64,000 nt of DNA from Bacteroidota bacterium (GTDB lineage Bacteria; Bacteroidota; Bacteroidia; Chitinophagales; BACL12), in assembly GCA_016718035.1 (NCBI GenBank), contig JADKEK010000001.1, forward strand, positions 310,001-374,000, read 5' to 3'. Position 1 is the stretch's first letter. Every line of letters starts with the position of its first letter. The notes beneath the pieces were generated by a model that saw nothing but the letters and a program-made list of their open reading frames with translations, was not told the DNA's origin and searched no databases. This document shows positions 30,234-40,482 of this stretch, piece after piece. The translations under genes were made by a program, and so were the position numbers.

Positions 30234-31916
30234 TTATTGCTTTATAAATTTCTGTATAACCGAATTTATACCATCCTCCAATTTAATAAAATAAACACCA
30301 CTTGGAATATTAGTTAAATTAATGGTAATACTGTTTTCTGTTGTATTAACTGTTTGTAAAATTTGCCCAAGCGCATTCATTAAATAAATAGTTTTTTCGG
30401 TGTTGTAAATTGTTGCTACTGTGATATTATCAAATGCTGGATTGGGATATAAAGTGAAAGTATTATCCCCTGCATAATTGTCTTCGCGACATGGAACAGA
30501 TACCGATATAACATTTGAATTTTTAAAACACCCAGTTGCTGTTTTGGTTACTCTGCATTTATAATTTCCAGGTGTAGTAGCTACATAATTTGTTCCTGTT
30601 GCACCTGCAATTGCGCCACCTTTAAACCATTGGTAGGTGCTGCCTGCAACCGGTGTTACAGATAAAATCACATTGCCACCTTCGCAAAAAGTTGTTGGTC
30701 CTCCTGCAGTAATCGAAGCATTTGGAATTTTATTTACTATAACATTAATAATATCTGAGGTGGCTGTTCCACAAGGGCTAGTTGTAACACATGAGTAAGC
30801 ACCTTTGTTGGTAACCGTATAAGTTGTACCGGTTGCACCAGGAATATTCACTCCATTTCGTTTCCACTGAAGAGAAATACCTGAATGTGTTGCAGTTAAA
30901 ACAACATTATCGCCCTGGCAAAAAGTAGTAGGACCATCAGCGGAAATTGAAATTGTTTCTATAACACCTTCATCAATATTCCCATCACAATTATTATCTA
31001 TACCATCACATATTTCAACTGCACCAACATTGATAGTAACATCATCTTCATAAATAGTACCGTCGCATAGCGTTTGAATTACTGTGTATACCGTAGTTGC
31101 TAAAGGACTCACATCTACAGTTGGTCCGGTTCCAATCAATGTTCCTTCATCGTCATACCAACCAATAGTGTTTGTATACCAGCGCCATGATTCATTGCTA
31201 GCCTCCCAACTTGTTGCATTGCGTCCTTCAACAGTATATGCAACTGTACCATCTTCATTTTGTAATCCTTGAGTAGCAACACCTAAATCCCAGTCTGGGC
31301 ACACCATTGCCTGTGTTAAATGATTGTCAATATAATTGGAAGTTTCATATAATACTATTTGAAATGTTCCATTGTCTGGGTAACATAAAAAGAGAGGTAC
31401 TTCCTCAAAAGTTATTACTAATTTGCGGAAAGGGGCCGTACCGATTGTTTCATAATGTATACAGTCGGAGCATAAACCCGTATTCCAATCCGTCCACGCA
31501 ACAAAAATTGCATTTCTAGGAACATTTCCTGCGGTATCCGGAATTTCACCATTCGGCGTCCAGTTTACCGTCCATCCTAATTCGGGTTCATCAAAACTAA
31601 TCCAGCCATTTGAGCATATATAAAACTCGGAGAAGGTATTTCCAAAAAAACAAAAATCAAAACCGATATCAATTGGTCCTGAATACGAATCGTCTTGTAC
31701 AATAAGTGACGTGCCACCAATAGCTTCCGGTTCAAATGGAATTTCTTCAGATGTATAGCAGTCACCACAAAATTCAGAAGCATCTGAATAGAGCGTCACC
31801 ATTTCTCCACTACAAATAGTAGTGTCAGGAAAGGCTGTAATTTGCGCTTTTAAATTTTGCATATTGGTTACAAGCAAAATTATTGCAACTTGGCGGAGGG
31901 TGTTTTTTATATGCAT
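30234..31916 (-). CDS. T9SS-exported protein with Ig-like and MopE-type segments
   Basis: A 560-residue secreted protein: signal peptide (about 1-25), a beta-sandwich region with SGPIDIGFDFCFFGN and FYICSNGWISF, a MopE-like EICDGIDNNCDGNIDEG motif, two Ig-like repeats (GPTTFCQGDNVVLTA and GPTTFCEGGNVILSV), and a T9SS sorting domain (FTLYPNPAFDNITV ... IPSGVYFIKL). It is intact. It is the only gene on the minus strand between 2531 and 45211 and shares a predicted cassette with the 29668 lipoprotein. Confidence 0.85.
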   Translation of the reverse strand: MHIKNTLRQVAIILLVTNMQNLKAQITAFPDTTICSGEMVTLYSDASEFCGDCYTSEEIPFEPEAIGGTSLIVQDDSYSGPIDIGFDFCFFGNTFSEFYICSNGWISFDEPELGWTVNWTPNGEIPDTAGNVPRNAIFVAWTDWNTGLCSDCIHYETIGTAPFRKLVITFEEVPLFLCYPDNGTFQIVLYETSNYIDNHLTQAMVCPDWDLGVATQGLQNEDGTVAYTVEGRNATSWEASNESWRWYTNTIGWYDDEGTLIGTGPTVDVSPLATTVYTVIQTLCDGTIYEDDVTINVGAVEICDGIDNNCDGNIDEGVIETISISADGPTTFCQGDNVVLTATHSGISLQWKRNGVNIPGATGTTYTVTNKGAYSCVTTSPCGTATSDIINVIVNKIPNASITAGGPTTFCEGGNVILSVTPVAGSTYQWFKGGAIAGATGTNYVATTPGNYKCRVTKTATGCFKNSNVISVSVPCREDNYAGDNTFTLYPNPAFDNITVATIYNTEKTIYLMNALGQILQTVNTTENSITINLTNIPSGVYFIKLEDGINSVIQKFIKQ

Positions 31917-32344
31917 TTCAAAAAAATGTTTTCAAATTAAAGGTAGGAAAATTCTTCATAAATATATTAAACAATTCATTTATAATGCGGTTACAATTTT
32001 GCATTATCCAATCGGGCATGTATATCTATCACATTATTTTAGGCATGAAACTGACTGGTATGTGGATGGATAAATATCTAGCGAATTTATGTCTGTTACA
32101 GCTGTATGAGTCTGGTAAAAATGCATTTTTACCCATTATTGCAAATGCCGGTCAAATTGACCACCCTGAGCTGATTCACAGTAACGACTTTGCCTAATGT
32201 AATTAAATACTTGAAAAGACTTAGCGATATCTCAGTTCAACAAAATAAAATTCCAGAACTCGCACAAAATGGATGGCAAAGCTTAATACCATATGTAACT
32301 ATTGGCTTTGTCGGATAGTTTCAGGCGAAGAAATAATTCACTGG
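31917..32344. other. Intergenic region, possible decayed coding sequence
   Basis: Two overlapping + frames (31822-32073 and 31883-32197) run across the start of the minus-strand gene and have no start-site support or recognisable family. A short stretch after 32210 reads LKRLSDISVQQNKIPELAQ but soon stops. No gene is called. Confidence 0.3.
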
Positions 32345-32476
32345 CTATAACAATCATTTTTGCACCAACTGAGCGACAACCACCTCAATATAATTTTGGA
32401 TAACCTATAAATGCGTATTTTTATTAAAGATTTTCGATTGCATTTCCCGCCGTCGCAAATCTGCCAAATGTTAGCC
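32345..32476 (+). other. attC-like cassette site 8
   Basis: 5' box CTATAAC, 3' box GTTAGCC preceded by AAAT (the only site without ACGTT), 132 bp. Left TAACAATCATTTTTGC pairs partly with right GCAAATCTGCCAAATGTTA. Confidence 0.6.
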
Positions 32477-32515
32477 ACCCATATGACAACAAACAAAATC
32501 TAAAAGCGACATATA

Positions 32516-33674
32516 ATGAAGGCAACAATGATACTTATTTTATGCACAATTTTGTGTAATAGGGTATATGCAGACCTGAAACCACAATATATACGCTTTA
32601 CTTTAAGTACAGAACAAGAGAGTTATTATGAAGGTGAAAAAATTACTTTCAATATCACCATTACTAATACAGACAAGGAGAATACGCACCCTGTTTTATT
32701 GCCGCACACACAAAATGTTGGACAAAAATTATTTTATTTGAATGTGTATGACAAAGCCAATAACACCATGCTGCTCAGATATACGGAGGAACGAATGTTA
32801 AAAATGATGGTTCATGATACCGGCACTGTTAATATTAAATACCTGGAAACCGCTTGAACAAATTGTAGTTCCTATTTACTTGAACGATTTTGAAAACTAC
32901 TTCAACTATCACACTCAAAATTCCTCTCACCACAGTTTTGGAGTGCCGCTGTTTGCGGGTACTTACAACGTAAGAATTGCCTATAATCCCAACGGAATAG
33001 CCTTGGGTGATAGCATTTATAACTATTACTACGATACAGAAATACACCTTCCGAATAATGGTAAACAAGCCATGCCCGGAAATGGAGAAATGAGTAACTT
33101 CTGCACCTTAAAAATCAAACGAAGTGCTGATACTATTGTTACCATAGAGCGACAGAAATACTTCATCAAAACAGATGGTTATCTCTATTTCTACTCATCT
33201 GCAAATCAGCCAAAAATAACAACGGACACGAGTTGCCATCACATCAGCAATCTTCCAGCTGACAGTTGTTCGCTCAAGAATGAATATTTCTATAATTATT
33301 TTACCGATTTGTATGCTGAATTCATTGTGCGTTTTGATGATGGAGATATACTAGAATACAGGAAATTTTCTGATTGGTGCCCGAGTTATTTATACACAGA
33401 GAGATATAATGAATTCAAACAGAAAACGGATTATGAGTTACAATTGCCCGACAAACGATTTTATAGTATTGCTTATCATCAACCAAGTGGAAATATTCAC
33501 CAAGAAACCTACTGTTCAGAAAATGGCACTCGCTGTGAAGTGACAACATACATTTATAATAAAAAGGGGGAATTTGTCAAGAAGAAAATTGAGCAAACAG
33601 AGCCCTGTGTAGAGGTGTTAATCGACGGAAAAAAAAGAAGTGCAACACGTGTTTACGTATTGGAAAAACAATAA
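32516..33674 (+). CDS. Secreted protein of unknown function (one frameshift)
   Basis: Two overlapping frames, 32516-32857 and from about 32840 to 33674, make one protein of about 385 residues. Removing one G near 32845 joins VNIKYLKPLEQIVVPIYLNDF. It begins with a signal peptide (MKATMILILCTILCNRVYA) followed by a beta-sandwich-like region (YYEGEKITFNITITNTDKEN, DUF-type Ig fold). The later part has YSIAYHQPSGNIHQETYC and a Lys-rich end. I do not recognise a family for the C-terminal half. It is the first gene after attC-like site 8. Confidence 0.7.
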
Positions 33675-33767
33675 TATGCACCACAAGCTTTATCAGGCGT
33701 CCCTTAATAAAGTGTATTCATTGGTTATGCCACACGCTTAATGCGATATTTTAAAAGTCAATAAAGA

Positions 33768-34289
33768 ATGATAGACACCAATAGGCGAAAAAAATTAGCC
33801 TTACATCTACGCCATCTTTCGACAGGACAAATTAGTAATGACGAATTTGAAAAAAGAATTATGGAGGATTTAACCTATGGTTGGTTGCCGGAACAATATT
33901 ATCAGGCAAATGAAAGTAAAACCGATGATCCTGTAATAAGACCAATTTTAGAATTTTCATGGTGTTTATATAACGACACTTATAATCATAAGTTGACAGG
34001 TGAGCACCGGCTTTCAGATGAGCAGACGAAAGAAATAGCAAGATTTATACTTTTTCTTTATTCAGAGCTTGAATATGAGTGGACATATGTTGACCTTTTA
34101 AATCCTGTAATTCGATTTTCATTTGCTGACATTTTGAAGAGTTTTGTGACGCTTGGAAAACATTATCGCAACCTTAAATTGAAAAGAGAACAAGAATTTG
34201 AACTCATGAAACAAGCAGGCGACTTTGAGTTTTGGCCTTTTAAAACAAAAGCTCAATATGAATTGCAAATATTTTCCACCTATACATAA
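33768..34289 (+). CDS. Unknown protein whose end comes from a duplicated T9SS gene tail
   Basis: 173 residues, helical, no signal peptide, family not recognised. Its last residues, YELQIFSTYT, are encoded by the beginning of the duplicated block at 34251. In the T9SS gene at 5618 the same DNA encodes NELQIFSSYT, the start of the sorting domain. A stop follows at once, so the gene appears to have been cut and its original C-terminus replaced. The short gap to the preceding gene (33675-33767) has no convincing attC. Confidence 0.6.
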   Translation: MIDTNRRKKLALHLRHLSTGQISNDEFEKRIMEDLTYGWLPEQYYQANESKTDDPVIRPILEFSWCLYNDTYNHKLTGEHRLSDEQTKEIARFILFLYSELEYEWTYVDLLNPVIRFSFADILKSFVTLGKHYRNLKLKREQEFELMKQAGDFEFWPFKTKAQYELQIFSTYT

Positions 34290-34873
34290 AGTCACAGCGT
34301 TGGTATGTATTTAATTAACATCACCAATCAGTTGTTGTCGAATTATCACGTCACATCTTTCCCTTATACCCCAAATATAAGAGCGTTGGAAAGTGGTATA
34401 CATATACTTGGCATACATAATAATAATGATAACCAATATTTTAGGTTTGTAAAGGAATAAATGGATAACCAAAAAAGTAAAACAGCGGGTTGAAACTGAA
34501 GAAATAATTACATCCATCCGTGCAACCCAATGGGGTTCTAGATTACATAAAATTTAGAACGTTTTTTGAAACTATGCTATTTTGGTTGCGTATGGTAGGT
34601 AAATGGTTTGTGACAATATAAAATGAGTAAAATTGCAACTTTGTAGCCTGCGTTTGCCATTTAATAGGTATGCACAATGCAATTTTATTCAAAATTGTGA
34701 CATTTACAGATTAACGGTAAACCGTGAAAATGAAGCATTTGTTTTTAACTATGATCTTAAATTGGCTACATTTATAGAACCAACTTTGAATACTAAATAT
34801 GCTCTTTTTATGCGTATATCCTGCCGTATTGGAGGGATTTGTGTATTTGGAGTTGCGTATATAAAACGTTACC
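34251..34873 (+). repeat. Duplicated block, copy 2 (T9SS tail plus attC-like site)
   Basis: The counterpart of 8851-9474. The sorting-domain frame is destroyed here by a stop and substitutions, so this copy is noncoding beyond 34289. Similarity again ends exactly at GTTACC. Confidence 0.85.
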
Positions 34874-34874
34874 G
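34743..34874 (+). other. attC-like cassette site 9
   Basis: 5' box TTTTAAC, 3' box GTTACCG preceded by AAAAC, 132 bp; a copy of site 1. The sequence after the crossover, GTTACCGGT, is the exact 9-nt reverse complement of ACCGGTAAC at site 10, so the Hsp70/helicase segment between them has matching cassette ends. Confidence 0.68.
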
Positions 34875-34939
34875 GTCATGCTAAGACGACAGTGCAACAA
34901 TAAAATGACAGAGAAAATGAACAGACAAGCCAACGCTTC

Positions 34940-35005
34940 AGCAAAATCAAAAGAGCTGCAACCCATCACAAAAGCCGACACAATTGCAGCACATTTGCTT
35001 TTGCC
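34940..35005. repeat. Cassette-border hairpin H3 (inverted copy)
   Basis: Arms AGCAAAATCAAAAGAGCTGC (34940-34959) and GCAGCACATTTGCTTTTGCC (34986-35005), 16 of 20 positions complementary. The arm order is reversed relative to H1, H2 and H4. It lies 66 bases after site 9 and about 50 bases before the Hsp70-like gene. Confidence 0.7.
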
Positions 35006-35057
35006 CCACGCTATAACAACCTTCGACATTTAAACGACAACCTTATTTTGACGACAT

Positions 35058-37495
35058 ATGCCAAATGAACTTTCCATACAGCAACTTTTACCAGAAGTCA
35101 ACGACAGAAGTGTAATTGAAAATAAAATTCAAGGCAGCACTTTTATTGGAATTGATTTTGGCACTTCCACGACAGTAATAAGCTATGCAATTGCTGGTGA
35201 CAACAGCACACCAATTAAGACCAATGCAATTCCAATCCGACAATTGAACTTTGACGGCAATACTCTTTCACATCATCTTGTTCCTTCTTGTATAGCTTAT
35301 CAAAACAATCAACTTTATGTTGGGCAGGGAGCAAAAATGTTGAAAAGCAAATTGCAGCCAGACCAAAATATTTGGTTCTCATTCAAAATGAATTTGGGGA
35401 AAGACAATGGCCCTGAATTTACTAGAACAGAACTAAAAGAAGGAAATCCACATGGTAAAATTGAAAACACTTTAGATGCAACAAAACTTTTCTTCAAAGA
35501 ATTGAAAAAGGAAATTGACAATTACATTCAAGAACAAAACTTGCCAAGACAACTTTTTTATTCTGTAAGTATCCCTGCATCATTTGAAGCAAATCAAAGG
35601 GCAGATTTGAAAAGAGCATTGGAGTTTGCAAACATTCCGATAAACGAAACCTTATTCATTGACGAACCCAACGCAGCATTTTTAAGCTATTTAGTTCAAG
35701 CCAATAACAATGGATTTAACAACTACAACATACCAGTTGACAGCCCACTGCATATTTTAGTTTTTGACTTTGGAGCAGGCACATGCGACATTTCAATAAT
35801 TGAGATTGGAAGGAAGGCAGGAAAACTTTATTCAAAGAACATTGCTATTTCGCAGTTTGAGCAACTTGGAGGAGACGACATTGATAGAGCCATTGTCAAA
35901 GAAATTCTTTTGCCACAGTTGGCAAAACAAAACAACATTTCAGTCGAAGAGATTAGAGAGAACAATTACAAAAAAATATTGCTCCCAAAACTACAAGCAG
36001 TTGCGGAGCAACTGAAAATAAAAGTTTGTAAAGCCGTTGCCTCAAATAAGGTTGGGCAAGAATTACCTAACCTTATTAATTCAACAGAGAGAATAAATTT
36101 TCTTCAAACGATTGATTTCATTTTACCGAAGCAAGTAATGAAGTTTGAAAATCCTTCAATCAGTCCTAAAGAGTTTACAGACATCATGAAAAAATTTACC
36201 AGTGAAACTCTTGCTTTCAATTTTCAAGATGATGTTGAAAGTTTGAAAAGCATTTTCACTGTAATAAATTCTGCTTTACTTAAAGCCAACATTGAGAAAG
36301 GCGATATTGATTTAGTTTTACTAATTGGAGGCAGTTCATACAATCCATATATCCAAACTGCTTTATACCGACACTTTGATAACAGTGATATTGAAATACC
36401 ACAAGATTTACAGAGCCATGTATCAAACGGAACGGCAATAAATTCTTTTATGGCAAACGGGTTAGGAGTTGATATTATCAAACCAATTGTCAGCGAACCG
36501 ATTTTTATAATCCTTCAAAATGAAGTAAAGAAAATAGTTGTTTATGAAGGAACCGAAATTCCATGCAAAGAAATCTTGATTGAAGATTTAAGACCACAAC
36601 GAAATGAACAAAAGGAAATTGAAATTCCTATTTGCGTTTCATCCAAAGAAAAAATATTGACAATCCTAAAACTGAAAAACGAAAAAGGTTTTAGCACGAC
36701 TGATAAAATCACCTTGAAGTGTGACATCTCACATGATAAGCTAATTACATTTAGAGCGTTTATTCAAAACCTTGAAATCTCTACCGAGCCATTAAACCCC
36801 TTTGCAAATTCAGCTCTCTCAACAGAGGATATTGCAGAGAAAACAACTTTTGAAACTGCTTTATAAAGCAACAAAAGAAAACGGTGGTAAACCACCGCTT
36901 GACAAACTCAAAGCTCTTTCACAGTTCTATGAAAACAGAAAGACATTTAAAAGCAGCCGAGACATTTGAAAACATTCAACAGTTAGACCCGAACAGACGA
37001 TATGAAACCTCTATCTGCTTTCATTACGCAGAGGCAGGACGAAAAAAATTATCCGATAATTGGGCAGAGATTGCATATCAAAAAAGTCCAACAAGCACAA
37101 ACGCTTACAATCTTGCTTTGACAAAAAGTTTGCAAGGAAAAACTGACGAGTATAAAAAGCTAATGGAAGAAGCGGTTACTTTGGGAAGCGATGCAGCAAT
37201 GCTGACCTATGGAGAATATTTATTAAGCAAAGAAAAAGAAAAAGCAGAGGAACTTATTCAAAAAGCATTTGACAAATGGTTTAAGGAATTTGAAGAAAAC
37301 AAACTTAGCAAGAATGATTTTTCAAGATTAATTCGTGCAGCAAAACAATTAGGTAAAATTCAAATTGCGGAACAAGTTCAAAAAGCAAAAGACAATTTGA
37401 AAAATGAAAAAGGAATAAGTTGGTATAATCCTGACAACACAGCAACGGACGGGAGAGAACAATTAGAAAACAAAAACATTAATCTTTTAAACTAA
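35058..37495 (+). CDS. Hsp70-like ATPase with helical C-terminal repeats (two frameshifts)
   Basis: The 602 intact residues contain the DnaK/actin ATPase motifs: phosphate-1 IGIDFGTSTTVISYAI (about residue 31), IDEPNAAFLSYL, phosphate-2 VFDFGAGTCDISIIEIG and adenosine LIGGSSYNPYIQ. The normal DnaK substrate domain is reduced. The frame breaks at about 36862 and 36950 (T and A runs). Rejoining gives KATKENGGKPPLDKLKALSQFYENRKTFKAAETFE, then TPR-like helices (AYNLALTKSLQGKTDEYKKLMEEAVTLGSDAA) to 37495. Divergent Hsp70 proteins of this kind occur beside helicases in accessory loci. Here it leads a three-gene cassette. Confidence 0.83.
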
Positions 37496-37502
37496 CAGAA
37501 TA

Positions 37503-38691
37503 TGGCTTGGTTCATTCCACCGACACGATTAGACCCTGTTGAACAATTGCCATTCTTGCAACAAGTTGAGAACAATCCAGGAAGAAATCATTGGATTAAA
37601 GGGTTTGCAGGTAGTGGCAAATCTGTTTTTTACTTCATTGCTTACTTATAGACAAGAGAAGAAACCCAAACACAAAAGCAATCATTGTTCTTTACACTTA
37701 TTCTTTGATTGACATGATTAAGGAGGGCTTGCCAGAAGAATATAAAAATACAGAAGTCATTACCTTTTATCAATTCAGACACAGACATGATAACTATGAC
37801 TTGATTTTAGTTGATGAAATTCAAGATTTGCCAGAACATGACATAAGAGAAATATGTTCAAAAACAACTACAAATGGCAGAGTAGTTTTTGCAGGAGATA
37901 TTAACCAATCAATTTATGACCATTCAACCCCTAACGATACTATCAATACAATTTTGCAGTTCCTGAAAATTCAACTTCAACAACATTGAATAGAATTTGG
38001 AGATTGAGCAAAAGAATTAGAAAAATTTCTTCCGAATACTGCAACGACAGCCAAAATTTTTTGGCTGCACAAGTAATGGAGTTTAACGCCAATGTTCCTG
38101 TTTCTTTAGTCAAAGCGGATAGTTTAGAGCAAGAGTATAAATGGCTTTGGACTTCCTCAAAAGAATATGGAGATGCAGGTTATGTTCCAGCAATACTGAT
38201 TTCAAATAGACCAAATAATTCAGTTTATTTCTTCCGTTCTAAAAAACGAAAATAAACCACCATTAAATAATGAATGGACTAAGGCGAGAGACATTCAGAT
38301 TCTCCAATAAATCTCACTTAAAACAGAATGGAATTAAACTTCAATATCTTGGAAATAAATTTGGTTCATTTGAAGAAGCACATTCAAAGAACTTAGTTAC
38401 AATAATTACATATCACAGTTCAAAAGGACTTGACTTCAAAACCGTTTTCATTCCTTTTCTAAACAGCGATTACCAAATTTGGGGTGATTATGCAATAGCA
38501 AGGACATTGTTTTTGTTGCTTTAACAAGAAGCAGAGAACAATTAATCCTTTCTTATTCAAGAGAGAAGCATTCATTCTTAACTCAAGCCCTTGTGGCAGA
38601 ATGCACACCTAAAAATGCAGTTGATGAATTAAGAAGAATTCAAAACCCTTTAGGAAATTTGAACAACGACAATGATGTTGTAGTGATTTAA
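37503..38691 (+). pseudogene. UvrD-like superfamily 1 helicase (frameshifted)
   Basis: It starts 7 bases after the Hsp70-like gene (MAWFIPPTRLDPVEQLPFLQ). Motifs in order: Walker A GFAGSGKS, DEXQ-type LVDEIQDLPE, VVFAGDINQSIYD, LNRIWRLSKRIRKIS, then YHSSKGLDFKTVFIPFL and FVALTRSREQLILSYSR. All are standard UvrD/Rep ATPase motifs. At about 395 residues it is short: a minimal helicase core. Breaks near 37640, 37985, 38250 and 38515 split it; each can be repaired by one or two bases. It could act on DNA or RNA; nothing in the sequence decides. Confidence 0.78.
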
Positions 38692-38696
38692 TAAAA

Positions 38697-40038
38697 ATGA
38701 AAATGATTGCAATAGCAACAAACATATACGACTTTACAAATTGGCTGAAATACGGAACAAGAACTGTTTCAAAGGAAATGCTAATTGACCTATTTGATGC
38801 AAACCAAAAAAGTGAAACACTTTTGGAAAAGGTAGGTTTGTTTGAGGAGGACTTTGAAATTTTCTTTTGCGTTTTGAACGAAACATTCCTTTATCAAACT
38901 GACACAATTTTTCCAGTTACGGTTTATCAAATCACAGAGATAAAACCATTGTCAGAGAAAGTAATTTCAATTCTTAAACAGAAGTTAGGCGATTTCAAAA
39001 TCTCCACTCCTATTGACAAAATTCTTTATGAAAAACTTCACAACGAGAAACTAAAAAGATTTCGTTTGACGGTTTGAATTATATCCGAGAATCCTTTTCA
39101 CTTTTTACGACACCAGAAAATCAAAATATTTTTGAGTCATTAATTGAAGCAAAAGCAAAAAGTTTTTTTGAAACATCATCAGACAAAGACAGTTGGTTTG
39201 ATTTTCTTATTTCCTATGAAAGAGCCAAACCATATCCAGTTGCTGACATTGGTTTTCTTTATGATGTTGGAGCTATTTACAGAGAACGGTTTAACATCAC
39301 TGATGACGATATTGCTAATCGTGAACTTCTTGAAAACACAAGACCCCGACAAGTATGAACTCATTTCACACATTGTAGAACTCTCAAAGTTTTTGCAAAC
39401 CGCAAATCAAGAAAGTCCGTTTTCTTCTTTCCTTAAATTTTATGAAACTTCCGAACTGCTTAAAGTATTCAACAAAGAACTTCACCAAAAGAAATTCCTG
39501 AAACCCTTAATCACATTTTACTTTATGCTTTCTTCTTCAAGTTTAGAAAACTAATTCGTGACACTCACGACTTGACCGATAGCAAGTTTGCTTCACAGGT
39601 TGAAAGGTTTTCAGAGGGGTCAAAAGAAGAAGCCACTTTCGTTATTGATGTGCGGACTAATGTTTGGCTCTTTAAAACTTAAAGAACTTTATTACGCCAG
39701 TAAAATTCTTTCAATTAGTGATGAGCCAAACTTCACATTTGAACAACCACAAACACAAGAAAACCGAAAGACAAGAAACAACCAACCGAAGAAACAAAAG
39801 CAGAAACTAAAGTTCCTGAAATGGCTAGAATCTTTTGATGTAAATTCAATTTTTAAAATCAATGTTGTAATTGGAAGTTTGCATAAGTCATTAAAAACAA
39901 AAATAATAAAGCTTTTGAATGGCATTACACCCAAAAAGAGTTGACCTAAAAAAAACATATTTCATCAACTATTTAAACACAATTGTAAAGACAAAAAGAA
40001 TCAAGCAAGAAGAATCCACTTACGACAGAAATAGTTGA
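38697..40038 (+). pseudogene. Unknown third protein of the Hsp70/helicase locus (frameshifted)
   Basis: A run of overlapping + frames (38697-39077, 39074-39358, about 39310-39554, 39550-39680, 39650-39944) reads as one Lys/Phe-rich protein of roughly 430 residues starting MIAIATNIYDFTNWLKYGTRTV. I do not recognise the family. A late segment is highly basic (QENRKTRNNQPKKQKQKLK). The true end is uncertain: 40038, or later in another frame (TEIVDKIKDAIISSNPFG to about 40075). It begins 5 bases after the helicase stop, so it belongs to the same transcript. Confidence 0.55.
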
Positions 40039-40077
40039 CAAAATTAAAGATGCAATTATAAGCTCCAACCCATTTGG

Positions 40078-40133
40078 TAGCACATTTGCATTTTGCCAAC
40101 GCAAATGCCAATCAAAAAACTGCAAAAGAGCCA
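40078..40133. repeat. Cassette-border hairpin H4
   Basis: Arm TAGCACATTTGCATTTTGCC (40078-40097) and partner CTGCAAAAGAGCCA within 40112-40133. Same family and orientation as H1 and H2; it stands about 70 bases before attC-like site 10. Confidence 0.6.
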
Positions 40134-40200
40134 CCAAGCCAACGCACCAAAGACACGCAACAATGGACAGACACAGCACGACAGAAAAAGAAGCACGAAC

Positions 40201-40323
40201 CGGTAACAGCGGGTTTAAGAAATTGGCGGTGCAGTGGTTAATTAAACATTTGTGCTTCGTATCAAGTTCAGTGGGCAGATAATGCGTCCGCATCGCCACC
40301 CTTAAACCCACAAACCGTTATAG
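40201..40323 (+). other. attC-like cassette site 10
   Basis: 5' box CGGTAAC, 3' box GTTATAG preceded by AAACC, 123 bp. GGGTTTAAG in the left arm pairs perfectly with CTTAAACCC in the right arm, followed by TGGCG with CGCCA. ACCGGTAAC matches the start of its own cassette (9 nt). GTTATAGGAT after the crossover matches the 5' box of site 11 (10 nt). Confidence 0.88.
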
Positions 40324-40482
40324 GATATGGTCTATCAAATTCACAGTTCCAAAAAACGGGGTGAGCAAGTCGCCATCTGGTCGGTTGACAGACTGAACAA
40401 GCGACGACGACGATGTAGTCGAATAACTATTCACACATGGAAGCACTTTTACTTGTTTTAATTTACCTTAAATTTTATTGAC

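Noticed and set aside
31822..32197. Two overlapping + frames across the start of the minus-strand T9SS gene
   Set aside because: They are partly antisense to a clear signal peptide and show no recognisable protein family.
33675..33767. Possible attC-like site between the 32516 and 33768 genes (ggttatgcc)
   Set aside because: Too short, no TAAC 5' box and no AACGTTA 3' box.
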